From JAXFPC01 sp034180005 (GTDB taxonomy: Bacteria; Bacillota; Negativicutes; Acidaminococcales; Acidaminococcaceae): a DNA stretch of 20,822 bases. The notes beneath the pieces were generated by a model. That model saw only the letters and a program-made list of their open reading frames with translations, made no database searches and was not told where the DNA came from. The stretch is from contig JAXFPC010000034.1 of NCBI GenBank assembly GCA_034180005.1, positions 1 to 20,822 on the forward strand, read 5' to 3'. Position numbers and translations under genes: made by a program. Every line of letters begins with the position of its first letter. The stretch's first letter is position 1. Positions 13,396 to 20,822 of the stretch are shown here, in pieces.

Positions 13396-14535
13396 TTAAT
13401 AGAGTATTTTGTTGGCAATAACAAGTCGTTGAATCTGATTTGTGCCTTCGTAAATCTGCATGATTTTAGCGTCACGCATCATTTTCTCAACAGGATATTC
13501 TTTGCTGTAACCGTAGCCACCCATAACTTGAACGGCATCTGTAGCAACTTCCATTGCCACATCGGCTGCATAACATTTAGCCATAGCGGCTTCCTTAGCA
13601 AAATCCATTCCCTGGTCACGCATCCAACAACACTTCTGCACCATCAGCCGTGCCGTTTCAACTTTAATAGCCATATCGGCCAGCATACCCTGTACCATTT
13701 GGAAAGAAGCTATAGGTTGACTGAACTGCCTGCGTTCTTTGGCATACTTGAGAGCGCAATCAAGAGCTGCTTGAGCTATACCTACAGCCGCAGCGCCTAC
13801 AAAAGGTCTGGCGCTGTCCAAAGTTTCCATAGCTATGCGGAAGCCCTGGCCCTCACGCCCCACACGATTGCTTTCCGGAACCACCACATCCTGCAAAATC
13901 AATTCGCAGGTGTTGGAAGGACGAATACCCATCTTGTCTTCCTTTTTTCCTACAGAAAATCCGGGCGTGTCTTTGTGAACTATAAAAGCGGTCAGTCCTC
14001 GAATACCGCCTGTCTCACGAGTATTGGCGAAAACCAAAAATACATCGGCAATGCCTCCGTTGGTAATAAACATCTTTGTTCCGTTCAAAGTATAAGTGCC
14101 GTTTTCCTTATTTTTAACAGCGCGGGTGGATACTCCGCCAGCGTCGCTGCCGGCTCCCGGTTCGGTAAGAGCGAAAGCAGCCAAACCGCCGCCGTTAAGA
14201 ATATCGCAATACATTTTTTTCTGTTCATCAGTTCCGGCAATCAGTATAGGCAGCGTAGCCAGAGAATTGGCGGCCAAAGAAGTTGCCACACCGGCACAGC
14301 CCTTGCCCAACTCTTCATAAATGGCAGCTATGGAAATACTGTCCAACCCGGGTCCGTCATATTCCTCGGGAACGATAACGTTGGTCAGACCCATCTCAGC
14401 AGCCTTTTCCAAAAGACCTTCGCGCATACAATTTTCTTTATCCATCTCCACAGCGTAGGGAGTAATTTCTTTTTCAACAAATTCCCTTACCATTTCTTGA
14501 AGTTCAAGTTGATCCTCTGTAAGCCTAAAATCCAT
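13396..14535 (-). CDS. Acyl-CoA dehydrogenase (short-chain, Bcd-like)
   Basis: A 379-residue FAD enzyme of normal family length that oxidises acyl-CoA to enoyl-CoA, or works in reverse as a butyryl-CoA dehydrogenase in anaerobes. The N-terminal helical domain begins MDFRLTEDQLELQEMVREF. The flavin-contact signature ALTEPGAGSDAGG and the second signature around QVMGGYGYSKEYPVEKMMRD are present. The catalytic glutamate is in IYEGTNQIQR (E363), the position used by short- and medium-chain enzymes. The ATG has AAGGAGG before it. It lies between a hotdog thioesterase and a GNAT gene in one operon, without etfAB next to it here, so the electron partner is encoded elsewhere. Chain-length preference cannot be decided. 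Confidence 0.95.
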   Translation of the reverse strand: MDFRLTEDQLELQEMVREFVEKEITPYAVEMDKENCMREGLLEKAAEMGLTNVIVPEEYDGPGLDSISIAAIYEELGKGCAGVATSLAANSLATLPILIAGTDEQKKMYCDILNGGGLAAFALTEPGAGSDAGGVSTRAVKNKENGTYTLNGTKMFITNGGIADVFLVFANTRETGGIRGLTAFIVHKDTPGFSVGKKEDKMGIRPSNTCELILQDVVVPESNRVGREGQGFRIAMETLDSARPFVGAAAVGIAQAALDCALKYAKERRQFSQPIASFQMVQGMLADMAIKVETARLMVQKCCWMRDQGMDFAKEAAMAKCYAADVAMEVATDAVQVMGGYGYSKEYPVEKMMRDAKIMQIYEGTNQIQRLVIANKILY

Positions 14536-14597
14536 TTTTGTCCTCCTTAAAATTACCGCGCAGCTACATTAAACGTTCAAATTTTAATACGTTTATA

Positions 14598-15038
14598 TCA
14601 CCATTTGGACGGTATCTCCTCAAATCTTCCGACAATAAACATCGTAGTCAAAATGGTCGCCATCAAAGAATCCTGCGCATCGCGCATTTCAGATTCTATG
14701 ACCATGGTAGTATGCCCGTGATGCATAATATGGCTTTTCACATAAATACGCCCGGGACCGCGCACGTTCCTGATAAAGTTCATACTGAAGCTGAGTGTGG
14801 CAACACTGGCACCGACGCTGGCACCGGTAACTCCCAAAACAGAATCGGCCAAAGCAGTAAGAACTCCTCCGTGACAAATGCCTCTATGATTGAAATGCTT
14901 CCCAGGATCAAGTTCGATACTGACGATCGCACCACCGCACTTTACTTCGTCGATGTTGATTCCGAACCCGGTCATAAACATATTCTTTGAGTACATTTTT
15001 TTGACGTAAGCGGGAACATCAACCACCGGTTCAATCAC
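14598..15038 (-). CDS. PaaI-like hotdog-fold acyl-CoA thioesterase
   Basis: A 146-residue protein of the hotdog superfamily, expected to hydrolyse acyl-CoA thioesters. It has the signature N-H-R-G-I-C-H-G-G-V-L-T-A-L-A-D-S followed by beta strands with ATLSFSMNFIRNV and IYVKSHIMHHGHTT. The conserved HGG-x(6)-D arrangement of PaaI-type enzymes is intact. The open frame reaches 15122, but I chose the GTG at 15038: AGAGG lies ten bases before it, the length becomes normal for the family, and a good promoter (15094-15122) overlaps the extra N-terminal region, so the longer product would not be transcribed. It heads an operon with the acyl-CoA dehydrogenase 62 bases downstream, suggesting shared acyl-CoA metabolism. 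Confidence 0.87.
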   Translation of the reverse strand: MIEPVVDVPAYVKKMYSKNMFMTGFGINIDEVKCGGAIVSIELDPGKHFNHRGICHGGVLTALADSVLGVTGASVGASVATLSFSMNFIRNVRGPGRIYVKSHIMHHGHTTMVIESEMRDAQDSLMATILTTMFIVGRFEEIPSKW

Positions 15039-15093
15039 AAAACATACGCCTCTTTTCCGACACTTTAAACAGTACAATGTTAATATCCATAAC

Positions 15094-15122
15094 ATTTTAA
15101 CACAATAGTTGCCATAACTCAA
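15094..15122 (-). promoter_or_regulatory. Promoter of the thioesterase-dehydrogenase-acetyltransferase operon
   Basis: On the minus strand TTGAGT (15117-15122) and TAAAAT (15094-15099) are separated by 17 bases. It starts only 12 bases after the U-tract of the upstream glutamine synthetase terminator. It also supports the GTG start at 15038. Confidence 0.75.
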
Positions 15123-15134
15123 TATTTCCTCAGC

Positions 15135-15169
15135 AAAAAAGCAACGCGGCGACGTTAAATCACCGCGTT
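15135..15169 (-). terminator. Intrinsic terminator of the glutamine synthetase gene
   Basis: On the minus strand AACGCGGTGA and TCGCCGCGTT (15160-15169 and 15143-15152) form a ten-pair stem with one G-T pair and a seven-base loop, followed by GCTTTTTTG. It lies about 22 bases after the glutamine synthetase stop. Confidence 0.9.
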
Positions 15170-15191
15170 CGTAGGATTCGTCATGTAAAAA

Positions 15192-17099
15192 TCAATCTAT
15201 AATATTTTGCTTATAATCGTGATAGATAATTTTCAATTCATTCATGACAGCCGTCATCTCACACTGCAAAGCTGAAGCCGCTGCAAAATCACCTTCGGCT
15301 ACGGCCTGCCTTATCCTTGTGAAAATACTTTTTTCACTGAAAGAATCTTTGGCGAGTCTGCATCTCAAAGACTGTATTTTATGCCACATCGCCAGATCAC
15401 TGTCCGTACATGTTTCCTGATTATGCAAATGCTTCATTTCGACTACAGCCTGATAATATTCCGGTATCATTCGTGTGAGCAGCTCTGTCTTCCAGCGAAT
15501 CAGAGCTCCTTCTTTGAAGGAATACAGGTACTCCTTTCTGAGAATATCGCCCTGCGTCAGCACTGCCAGTTTTTCCGGATACCTGTCGAAAGCGGAGAAA
15601 TTTTCCCAAACGGTAGCCGGCGGTTTGCCGAAATATTTATCACGTTCTTCATCAGTGTAGTCTTCAAACACATCATCTTCTGTGCGATATTCACGTTCCG
15701 TTTCCAAATAGAAACCGTTTTCTCCGTATTTTTTGGAAATTTCTCTCTCTAATTCTTTCAACGTTTTTTGTGAAACAACACAGGCTTTAATGCCGTCGAG
15801 GCAACTCAAATAAAAGGCCGCTAAAGCAATATATGTATTGGTGAAAGGATTCGGAGAACGCATTTCAATTCTCGTCGCTTTGGAATTATCCAAATCGCGT
15901 ATCAAACCTGCCAGAATTGTTCTGTTCCTGGAAGGAAAGTCCGGCGACACTCCCAAAGACGTAACGATGCAAACAGGAGCTTCGAAACCTGGTTTAAGTC
16001 GATTAAGAGAATCTATGGTGCAGGAAACGAGAGGATTTACAACCTCGTAATTTTTCAGCAGACCCATAATCGCTCCGAACCCTATCGCCGACAGGAAATC
16101 TTCCTGCATATCTCCGGGGCTGAACAAATTAACAAATTTACCATTTTTCATCTTCGCAGCCAATCCCACGTGCACATGCTCACCGCTGCCGGCAACTCCG
16201 GGTATCGGTTTAGCCTGGAATGTTACCTCCAAGCCGTTCATGCGAAAAACTTCCTTTACGATTATGCGAGCCAGCAATTCATTATCTGCGGTCTGCACAC
16301 CGTTACTGAATTTCCAATCCACCTCCAACTGCTCCATAACATGAGTCATGTGTCCTGTTGCGTCAATCTGTCCCTTTACGCCGCCAACCTCTTTGTGTCC
16401 CATCTCAGGTTCCAAACCGTAGAAAGAAAATACTTCCATAGTTTGCTCAAGCGCTGTACGCACATTGCCGCGAGTGCGCTGCCAATACTGCTCCTGCATA
16501 ACTTGTGATGAAGTAAGCGCTTCCAAAGAGGCATCCTCGCTGGGTGTTTTAACCCAAAATTCCAGTTCCGTAGCACTCGTAAAAACAATTTTTTCTATAT
16601 CCTGCGTATTTATATGTTCGAGACCATGAACCACAGGATATTTCTTGAACAAAGTCAGCAGTTCTTCCTCTACATAGTCCAAGGTATTTTTTAAAATGGA
16701 CCGTGCATCGACAAATTTATCGTTGTGCAGAAGATGGCAAGGTATGCGCAGCGTTCCGATCATGCGTCCGGTCTCCGCATCGAAGTTTTCGTAGTTATAG
16801 TCCACGAACCAATTTACAGATTTGTCTACCTTCATGTCCACTCTGGCATTATTCAGCGTAGCTATTCCGGTTAACACAACAGACGAACCGTCCGTTTGAG
16901 CACCGCTCTTCTCCAGAAAATTTTCCATGTCATCAAGAAAAATTTTCACGGGAATTTTTTCATCGGTATCATTGCCGGCAAAATCAACCCCCATTAAGGA
17001 GACGAATTTTATCTCCGGATGTTGCGCCAAAATATCGCGCAAAGATTTTTCGTTCTGTTCCTCCGGTTTAATGACGTAAAGCATATCTTTTCTGTACAT
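15192..17099 (-). CDS. Long divergent glutamine synthetase
   Basis: A 635-residue member of the glutamine synthetase superfamily, which joins ammonia to glutamate using ATP. Catalytic-domain landmarks are present: the metal pair in ATELEFW (E178, E180), HKEV (235-238), EQLEVDWKF (E259), ADN, TFQAKPIPG, GSGEHVH (304-310), RLKPGFEAP near 367-375, and RIEMRSPNP (E412, R414). Compared with the Bacillus enzyme there is an insertion of about 17 residues between HKEV and the E259 segment, and about 170 extra residues at the C-terminus, mostly helical and charged. It is too long for ordinary GSI and lacks GSIII character, but similar 630-residue homologs are known in Bacillota. The ATG has no ribosome binding site at normal spacing; AAAGGAG lies about 30 bases upstream. 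Whether it is the main glutamine synthetase or has another substrate is open. Confidence 0.85.
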   Translation of the reverse strand: MYRKDMLYVIKPEEQNEKSLRDILAQHPEIKFVSLMGVDFAGNDTDEKIPVKIFLDDMENFLEKSGAQTDGSSVVLTGIATLNNARVDMKVDKSVNWFVDYNYENFDAETGRMIGTLRIPCHLLHNDKFVDARSILKNTLDYVEEELLTLFKKYPVVHGLEHINTQDIEKIVFTSATELEFWVKTPSEDASLEALTSSQVMQEQYWQRTRGNVRTALEQTMEVFSFYGLEPEMGHKEVGGVKGQIDATGHMTHVMEQLEVDWKFSNGVQTADNELLARIIVKEVFRMNGLEVTFQAKPIPGVAGSGEHVHVGLAAKMKNGKFVNLFSPGDMQEDFLSAIGFGAIMGLLKNYEVVNPLVSCTIDSLNRLKPGFEAPVCIVTSLGVSPDFPSRNRTILAGLIRDLDNSKATRIEMRSPNPFTNTYIALAAFYLSCLDGIKACVVSQKTLKELEREISKKYGENGFYLETEREYRTEDDVFEDYTDEERDKYFGKPPATVWENFSAFDRYPEKLAVLTQGDILRKEYLYSFKEGALIRWKTELLTRMIPEYYQAVVEMKHLHNQETCTDSDLAMWHKIQSLRCRLAKDSFSEKSIFTRIRQAVAEGDFAAASALQCEMTAVMNELKIIYHDYKQNIID

Positions 17100-17170
17100 A
17101 ATTTTTCAGCAGGCTGATGCGCGCTGCACTCCTTTCCGTACTCACAAATTTTGCCAAAACTAGCCTTTGT

Positions 17171-17220
17171 AAAAACGAAAGGACTCTGCAGAAGAGGTAA
17201 AACAACCTCTGCAAAGTCCT
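17171..17220 (-). terminator. Terminator-like hairpin in the glutamine synthetase leader (attenuator candidate)
   Basis: On the minus strand AGGACT-T-TGCAG-AGGT pairs with ACCT-CTT-CTGCA-G-AGTCCT (17180-17220), a 15-pair stem with one mismatch and a three-base bulge, followed by TTCGTTTTT. It lies about 12 bases after the predicted start of transcription from the promoter at 17239-17267 and about 70 bases before the glutamine synthetase ATG. It could serve as the holA terminator, as an attenuator, or as the end of a very short RNA. Confidence 0.75.
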
Positions 17221-17238
17221 CATTGACTATCTGCGATT

Positions 17239-17267
17239 ATTCTAACAGTTTAAGCTGCTTTTGTCAA
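17239..17267 (-). promoter_or_regulatory. Consensus promoter upstream of glutamine synthetase
   Basis: On the minus strand a perfect TTGACA (17262-17267) and TAGAAT (17239-17244, five of six) are separated by 17 bases, directly after the holA stop codon. It is the best-matching promoter in the window together with that of holA. No better promoter is seen between the following hairpin and the glutamine synthetase start. Confidence 0.85.
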
Positions 17268-17278
17268 GCGGCAGGCAA

Positions 17279-18310
17279 TTATTGCTGCAGCAGCTCCAGC
17301 AAAATTTCTTCCAACCTTGCATAGGTTCTGCCACCTTTACGCATTTGAATGTTCAGCTCCGTTATATCGCAAATAGCCTTGGCTAAATCAGTTTCGCTGA
17401 AGCGAAGATAGTTACTGCTCTCTTTAGCATACAAAAAACCTATCATTTTCAATTCTTTAATAATCGTTTCTCTGTCGCAACCTGCCCTGATAAATTCCAA
17501 AAAGCGCAGCATTTTGCGCAATTGGTACAAAACAAGCCCGCATATCGGCAAAATATTGGTGCCGTTTTTACGTTCAGCTGCCAAGATTTTCAATGAACCT
17601 TGCAAATCTTTGGCAGCTATAGCTTTCAACAAAGTGAATCCGGAAACTTCCGGCAACGCCGAAAAAATATTTTCTACATCCGCGCGAGTCCAGTTCTTAC
17701 ACTCCCCCGCATAAACGGCGAGCTTGGTAATCTCCTGATGCAGCAACTCCAGCGGCGCATATTCTACAGCGGCCAAATATTCCAGCACTGCTGTCAACGC
17801 ATCCCTATCAAATACGGCACCGTGAACGGCTGCCTGATCCTTGAGCCAAGACGGCAGATTCTCCACCCTCATCTTCTGGCATTCGCAGACTGTAAATTTT
17901 TTTACCAAACCTTTAAAGAAAGCAGTCCGTTTATCAAACTTCTCCGCTTCAACAATGACGTAACAATATTCAGGTACATCCTGCAGCAGCGCCAGTAATT
18001 TTTCAAGCTGCCGTTTTTTATTTTCACTGTCAGATTTTGCCCACAGCTTTTCATCTTTCAGCACTACCAATGAAATTCCGCCAAAAAAAGGATAAGTATT
18101 TACCACCGCTTCCAGTTCCTGCAAATCGGTATCGGCAGCAAAAACATTAACAGAACGTTCCGCAGGCGGGATTTCTCCCAGAAAATGCTCTGTAAGTTTT
18201 GCCGTCAGCATAGAGCGATAATAATCTTCTTCTCCGTGTATAACAAGCACGCGGGGCAACTGCTCTCCCTTTTCAATTTTTCGCAATAACTCCACAGGCG
18301 CAACGCTCAT
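17279..18310 (-). CDS. holA: DNA polymerase III delta subunit
   Basis: HolA, 343 residues, is the clamp-loader subunit that opens the beta sliding clamp during replication. The N-terminal part has RVLVIHGEEDYYRSMLTAKL, then VVNTYPFFGGISLVVLKDEK, matching the degenerate AAA+ domain of the family, which lacks a functional Walker A. The C-terminal region with LYQLRKMLRFLEF and a closing helix ending ARLEEILLELLQQ is also typical. Length is standard. The ATG has AGGAGAGC before it. The gene follows comEC, a common Bacillota order, although rpsT, often next to holA, is not found beside it here. It has its own promoter at 18346-18374. Confidence 0.94.
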   Translation of the reverse strand: MSVAPVELLRKIEKGEQLPRVLVIHGEEDYYRSMLTAKLTEHFLGEIPPAERSVNVFAADTDLQELEAVVNTYPFFGGISLVVLKDEKLWAKSDSENKKRQLEKLLALLQDVPEYCYVIVEAEKFDKRTAFFKGLVKKFTVCECQKMRVENLPSWLKDQAAVHGAVFDRDALTAVLEYLAAVEYAPLELLHQEITKLAVYAGECKNWTRADVENIFSALPEVSGFTLLKAIAAKDLQGSLKILAAERKNGTNILPICGLVLYQLRKMLRFLEFIRAGCDRETIIKELKMIGFLYAKESSNYLRFSETDLAKAICDITELNIQMRKGGRTYARLEEILLELLQQ

Positions 18311-18345
18311 ACAGCTCTCCTAATATAAAATATAATATCACGAAA

Positions 18346-18374
18346 ATTATACAGCAAAAAAAATATTGTGACAA
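18346..18374 (-). promoter_or_regulatory. Promoter of holA
   Basis: On the minus strand TTGTCA (18369-18374) and a perfect TATAAT (18346-18351) are separated by 17 bases, about 35 bases before the holA ATG. A seven-base inverted repeat ATTACTC-TTC-GAGTAAT (18382-18398) lies just upstream of the -35. Confidence 0.87.
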
Positions 18375-18426
18375 GCTGCGCATTACTCTTCGAGTAATCT
18401 TATGCCGCGTTGTTCGAAACGATACG

Positions 18427-18460
18427 CAAAAAGCCGGGGGCGTGGGCCTCCGGCTTTTTG
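18427..18460. terminator. Strong intrinsic terminator between comEC and holA
   Basis: CAAAAAGCCGG (18427-18437) pairs with CCGGCTTTTTG (18450-18460), and three further inner pairs extend the stem to about 14. A- and T-runs flank both sides, so it can act in both directions. It sits about 160 bases beyond the comEC stop. Confidence 0.92.
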
Positions 18461-18620
18461 TTTGCGACGATTGTAATCACATTATATTGTATCTCTCACA
18501 AAGGTTACGACGATATAAGGCAAAAAATTTGACATAAATATTTTCTGTGAGCGCTGCAGATAAAGCAAAGCATAAAATTTTACAATATTTATTTTATGTT
18601 AAATATGCTGCTCCTGCCCA
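18461..18620. other. Non-coding stretch between comEC and its terminator
   Basis: About 160 AT-rich bases lie between the comEC stop codon and the terminator at 18427-18460; with the holA leader they make a 310-base gap. I see no open frame with a ribosome binding site. On the minus strand there is a weak promoter-like pair (TTGTAA, 17 bases, TATCTG) ahead of the terminator. The stretch may simply be a long 3' untranslated region. Confidence 0.5.
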
Positions 18621-20822
18621 TCAGAAATCTTTATAGCCACTGTAAACAATTCCCTCTGCATAAAATTCCACCTTAATACATCCTGATTGATCAGTCCGCA
18701 ATATTTTGGCGCCAATTCTATCCAACCTTGCCAAAGTTTCCCCATGGGGGTGTCCGTATTTATTATCGACTCCGGCAGAAATAAGAGCCAACTGTGGTTT
18801 TATTGTTTGCAAAAATTCTTCGCTGCTACTGTTTTTGGAACCGTGATGTCCCACCTTCAACACATTATACCTTCCCATTCTTTTCAGTATTGTCCCCTCC
18901 CGCTGCTCACTCATATCCCCGGTAAACAAAATCTTGTAGCCATACCTTTTGTCTTCTATTTCCGCAAGCGTACTGGCATCATTTCCGCTTACACCTTCTT
19001 CCGGAACATCCACTATCCGAAGCGCGATATCTGAAAAATTCCATCGCATATCAAAGTCGGCTGTAAGAATCTCGGAAGAATATCGCCGCAATCGACGTAA
19101 TTTATTTTTATATGCTTCCGTAAGGCACTCTCGCGGTAAAATGATCTGTTTTATTTCCACGCTGCGCGCCAAACTTTCCGCCCCTCCTGAGTGATCCTGA
19201 TCCCAATGACTTAAGAGCAGCGCATGCACCTTGTGCACACCTAAATATTTTAAAAACGGAACCAACACACGACTGCCCGTATCGAAATTCTTTAATCCGC
19301 CTGTGTCGATGACGATAACGCTTTTATCAGGAGCTACAACAACACAGGCGTCACCCTGCCCCACATCGAGCATGTACAGCGTGAGTGTCCGCTCTTTTAA
19401 CTGCTGCCAGAGCAACATTGACGTTACACAACAACAACAGAAGAAAATTATCATCCTTCTTTCGCGACAGGAAAATATTTTTCCCCATCCGACATCGGCA
19501 TATATCAGCACAGTCGTATAATAAACCCACACGCTCCATCCGGGCACAGTTCCAATTATGATCAACGCAAACGGCAATCTACTCATGCGTGCCGCCGCCT
19601 TTAATATCTGTTCGGTCAGAAAACCGGCAAAGCTTAACAAATAAAAGGTCTTTTGAAACAAAAGTTCCGCAAAACTTCCAAGCATAGTCATAATCATTAC
19701 AACTTCCAAAAGCGGCACCAGCAAAATATTTCCTACCACAGCAAACAGAGAAAGCTGATGAAAATTATACACTTCTACAGGCAGTACTGCCGCCTGCGCC
19801 GCTAAAGTCACCGCTACCGTCTCACTGATTACGGCAGGTAAATATTCATCAGTAAAGGCATGCAATTTCGGTTTAAGGTAAATAATGCCCCATGCAGCTG
19901 CAAAAGAAAGCTGAAAACCTATGTCCAAAAGCCACAAAGGATTATACAGAGCCATAACAGTCGCAGCAGCCGACATAATCCTCCCCCTGTCCGCTCCGTT
20001 CCCTCCCCAAAGCATCGCACAGCTCATAAATAACGCCCTTACAACCGGCGGCTTAAATCCGCATAAGGCAGCATAGCCGATCAAAAACGCGCTGATAATT
20101 ATTTTCCCTTTTCTTTTCATAATTCCGGAAAGTATTGCAGTTAAAAAGTCAGCCACTAAAATTAAATGCGTCCCTGAAACAGACAGCATATGCGCTATAC
20201 CGAGTGCAGCAAACTCCTCTCTTGTTTCCTCTGGCAAATCTTTGGTGCCGCCGAAAGCCAAGTTCTGCATGACAATGCCGACCTCTCCCGGCACAGCAGT
20301 TGTCACTTTTTTTCGCAAATGATCATTCAACTGCGCAAACCTATCTCGCCACCAAACATTGTCCTTATGCTCTACGATGACGCTTTTGCTCAAAATTCCT
20401 CCGATTTCTCTGCTCCTGTTCCAGGATGAATAATCAAAACAGCCCCAATTACGAAAAATTTTGGCAGCTGCAAGCTCTCCTTTTACAACAATGTCTCCTC
20501 CGCTCACTGAAGCTATGTCCTTGTTAATGAAAACTTGTATTTTTTTATTGTAGGGAATATTTTTTGCTGACACGTTCATGCTCTTGCAGGCAAGCAGAAA
20601 AGTTAAACCGTTTTCATTTTTTTGCAGACTGTCAAGTAATATATGACCGCTGACGCTGACATTACAGCCGAAAAAATCTTGCAATTCTTCCGCGGCACTT
20701 TTCCCCATGCGCATGCCGTTCCCTGCTCCCAAGAAAAGGCAACAAAAACATATGCAAAAAATAAACCATACGCGTTTTTTTACAAAAAATGTACCTGACA
20801 ATAACAAACAGGCAATGCCAAA
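18621..20822 (-). CDS. comEC: ComEC/Rec2 DNA-uptake channel protein, 5' end outside the window
   Basis: ComEC forms the inner-membrane channel that carries single-stranded DNA into the cytoplasm during natural transformation. The frame is open to the window edge (734 codons visible), so the true start is beyond 20822; the TTG at 20807 is not a convincing start. Order of domains: a first membrane segment, an OB-like soluble region (DUF4131 type), the polytopic competence domain with ALGIAHMLSVSGTHLILVAD and FKPPVVRALFMS, then a C-terminal metallo-beta-lactamase-like domain with LDVGQGDA, the metal motif SHWDQDHSGG, LFTGDMS and KVGHHGSKNSSS. The nuclease-like metal residues appear intact. It precedes holA. 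Its intactness is compatible with competence, but other com genes are not in view. Confidence 0.95.
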   Translation of the reverse strand, partial: FGIACLLLSGTFFVKKRVWFIFCICFCCLFLGAGNGMRMGKSAAEELQDFFGCNVSVSGHILLDSLQKNENGLTFLLACKSMNVSAKNIPYNKKIQVFINKDIASVSGGDIVVKGELAAAKIFRNWGCFDYSSWNRSREIGGILSKSVIVEHKDNVWWRDRFAQLNDHLRKKVTTAVPGEVGIVMQNLAFGGTKDLPEETREEFAALGIAHMLSVSGTHLILVADFLTAILSGIMKRKGKIIISAFLIGYAALCGFKPPVVRALFMSCAMLWGGNGADRGRIMSAAATVMALYNPLWLLDIGFQLSFAAAWGIIYLKPKLHAFTDEYLPAVISETVAVTLAAQAAVLPVEVYNFHQLSLFAVVGNILLVPLLEVVMIMTMLGSFAELLFQKTFYLLSFAGFLTEQILKAAARMSRLPFALIIIGTVPGWSVWVYYTTVLIYADVGWGKIFSCRERRMIIFFCCCCVTSMLLWQQLKERTLTLYMLDVGQGDACVVVAPDKSVIVIDTGGLKNFDTGSRVLVPFLKYLGVHKVHALLLSHWDQDHSGGAESLARSVEIKQIILPRECLTEAYKNKLRRLRRYSSEILTADFDMRWNFSDIALRIVDVPEEGVSGNDASTLAEIEDKRYGYKILFTGDMSEQREGTILKRMGRYNVLKVGHHGSKNSSSEEFLQTIKPQLALISAGVDNKYGHPHGETLARLDRIGAKILRTDQSGCIKVEFYAEGIVYSGYKDF

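Noticed and set aside
13306..14550. A 414-codon open frame on the plus strand opposite the acyl-CoA dehydrogenase
   Set aside because: It is the antisense shadow of a fully convincing acyl-CoA dehydrogenase, has no recognisable motif and no suitable ribosome binding site.
15038..15122. A longer N-terminus for the hotdog thioesterase
   Set aside because: The extra 28 residues overlap a good promoter and do not fit the family; the GTG at 15038 has a ribosome binding site.

Overview
The window is a compact bacterial chromosome segment. Nearly all genes lie on the minus strand; only a MerR-type regulator and a DNA glycosylase are on the plus strand. The gene order pyrH-frr-(small gene)-(ferredoxin)-uppS-cdsA-dxr, the comEC-holA pair, strong AGGAGG-type ribosome binding sites, moderately AT-rich composition and an anaerobe-like gene set (2[4Fe-4S] ferredoxin, Bcd-like acyl-CoA dehydrogenase, vitamin-type ECF transporter) point to a Bacillota member. 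A strictly anaerobic Negativicutes-type bacterium is my best guess, but this is inference and the genus cannot be fixed from the sequence.

Layout. 1-3586 (minus): a translation and envelope-precursor operon: UMP kinase, ribosome recycling factor, an unknown 68-residue protein, a ferredoxin, undecaprenyl diphosphate synthase, CDP-diglyceride synthase and the first codons of DXP reductoisomerase. 3758-9335 (minus): a tightly overlapping four-gene ECF-transporter operon. Its S-component is fused to a large secreted beta-rich region, the two ATPases are one polypeptide, EcfT overlaps them, and the last gene encodes a membrane-anchored beta-propeller. 9336-9681: AT-rich divergent control region. 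9682-10527 (plus): MerR/BmrR-like regulator. 10586-11674 (minus): secreted M48 metalloprotease. 11828-12058 (minus): tRNA-Asp, tRNA-Gly and tRNA-Trp. 12204-12830 (plus): AlkA-type glycosylase. 12868-15038 (minus): hotdog thioesterase, acyl-CoA dehydrogenase and ArgA-like acetyltransferase. 15192-17099 (minus): a long, divergent glutamine synthetase behind a consensus promoter followed at once by a terminator-like hairpin. 17279-18310: holA. 18621 to the window end: comEC, cut at its 5' end.

Most of the window is core housekeeping. The parts that stand out are the ECF operon with its unusual extracytoplasmic modules and adjacent MerR gene, the possible attenuator in front of the divergent glutamine synthetase, and the ferredoxin plus unknown small protein embedded in the pyrH-frr-uppS-cdsA-dxr operon. 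Intrinsic terminators and sigma-70/SigA-type promoters are clear at most transcription-unit borders.
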